Below, one piece after another: positions 63,836 through 64,000 of a stretch of 64,000 nucleotides of DNA. The notes beneath the pieces were generated by a model. That model saw nothing but the letters and a program-made list of their open reading frames with translations, had not been told where the DNA came from and did no database searches. Origin of the DNA: Enoplolaimus lenunculus (Eukaryota > Nematoda > Enoplea > Enoplida > Thoracostomopsidae). Each line of letters begins with the position of its first letter. Position 1 is the first letter of the stretch. The stretch is taken from the NCBI GenBank assembly GCA_030248215.1, contig JASANG010002759.1, positions 123,436 to 187,435 on the forward strand, read 5' to 3'. The translations under genes and the position numbers were made by a program.

Positions 63836-64000
63836 TAGCCAATTGAATACTAATTAATAAAAATTTCAAATTCTCTCAAATTTTGTGTTTATTTATAATT
63901 TTGTTAAAATTTAAAAAACTTGCCAAGTTAACTTAACAAAACACCAAGCTGCCACCAACCCATTTTAGTGTTATTTTTGCACAAAAACAACGATTACCCA
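63836..64000. other. right edge, nothing recognised
   Basis: AT-rich sequence with no repeat end. Confidence 0.35.

Noticed and set aside
1-64000. CRISPR array, bacterial operon or prokaryotic signals
   Set aside because: Tandem arrays here have no spacer structure, and introns, microsatellites and MITEs mark a eukaryotic genome.
1-64000. LTR retroelement, Polinton or other virus-derived element
   Set aside because: No long direct terminal repeats, and no capsid, integrase, polymerase or envelope-type frames were recognised.

Overview
This window is a gene-poor, repeat-choked piece of an animal nuclear genome. Split genes with GT..AG introns, acceptors of the type TTTTCAG, Q/N-homopolymer proteins and an AATAAA signal show it is eukaryotic. 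Several families of short transposons carry tracts of the hexamer TTAGGC (opposite strand GCCTAA), which is the nematode telomere repeat. Together with the TTTTCAG-like acceptors this makes a nematode with a large repetitive genome (for example an enoplean) my first guess, but that is inference; another marine or soil invertebrate is possible.

Genes. Every gene model I can support is on the minus strand. Right to left: gene A (57576-54763), a cysteine-rich, probably extracellular protein with antistasin-like repeats, a Pro/Arg-rich linker and a helical four-cysteine-like region; gene D (47096-43830), dominated by one 2.1-kb exon coding for a glycosylation-rich, probably secreted protein, perhaps with an extra exon at 48297-48141; an isolated 3'-terminal exon at 40191-40069 followed by AATAAA; a weak two-exon model E (39829-37170); gene C (25197-17688), five phase-compatible exons, four of them very small; and gene B (14602-13339, running off to the left), a Gln/Asn-rich protein starting with a ten-codon exon. 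I could not name any of them by orthology. No rRNA, CRISPR, or convincing functional tRNA is present.

Repeats. About 80 repeat copies fill the introns and intergenic space. Most are short non-autonomous DNA transposons (MITEs). Several families leave 8-bp target duplications that can be read directly, three with CAG..CTG-type ends, so they look hAT-like: family A (CAGGCCCGTAGCC), B (CAGTGCCGGAGCAG), C (CAGGGTGYAACCGG), D (CAGGGATnGGC), T1 (GGCCCATGTTACTTTAAG) and T2 (GGCCCATGTATAGAACAG). Others duplicate TA (families CTGTAGTGACCCGAATAAG and CACTGCAAAAAATGGTGAG) or TTAA (piggyBac-like). There is one 5'-truncated, decayed LINE with a recognisable RNase H region (about 5410-4640, minus strand), tRNA-derived SINE sequence, and many micro- and minisatellites. 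No LTR retroelement was recognised.

Layout: 1-13300 repeats and the LINE; 13300-25200 genes B and C with repeat-filled introns; 25200-37000 repeats only, with several nested insertions and a 1.8-kb composite element; 37000-40200 weak gene E and the terminal exon; 40200-43800 repeats; 43830-48300 gene D; 48300-54740 repeats; 54763-57576 gene A; 57600-64000 repeats. All gene models were built by eye from reading frame, splice sites and intron phase, without transcript or homology support.
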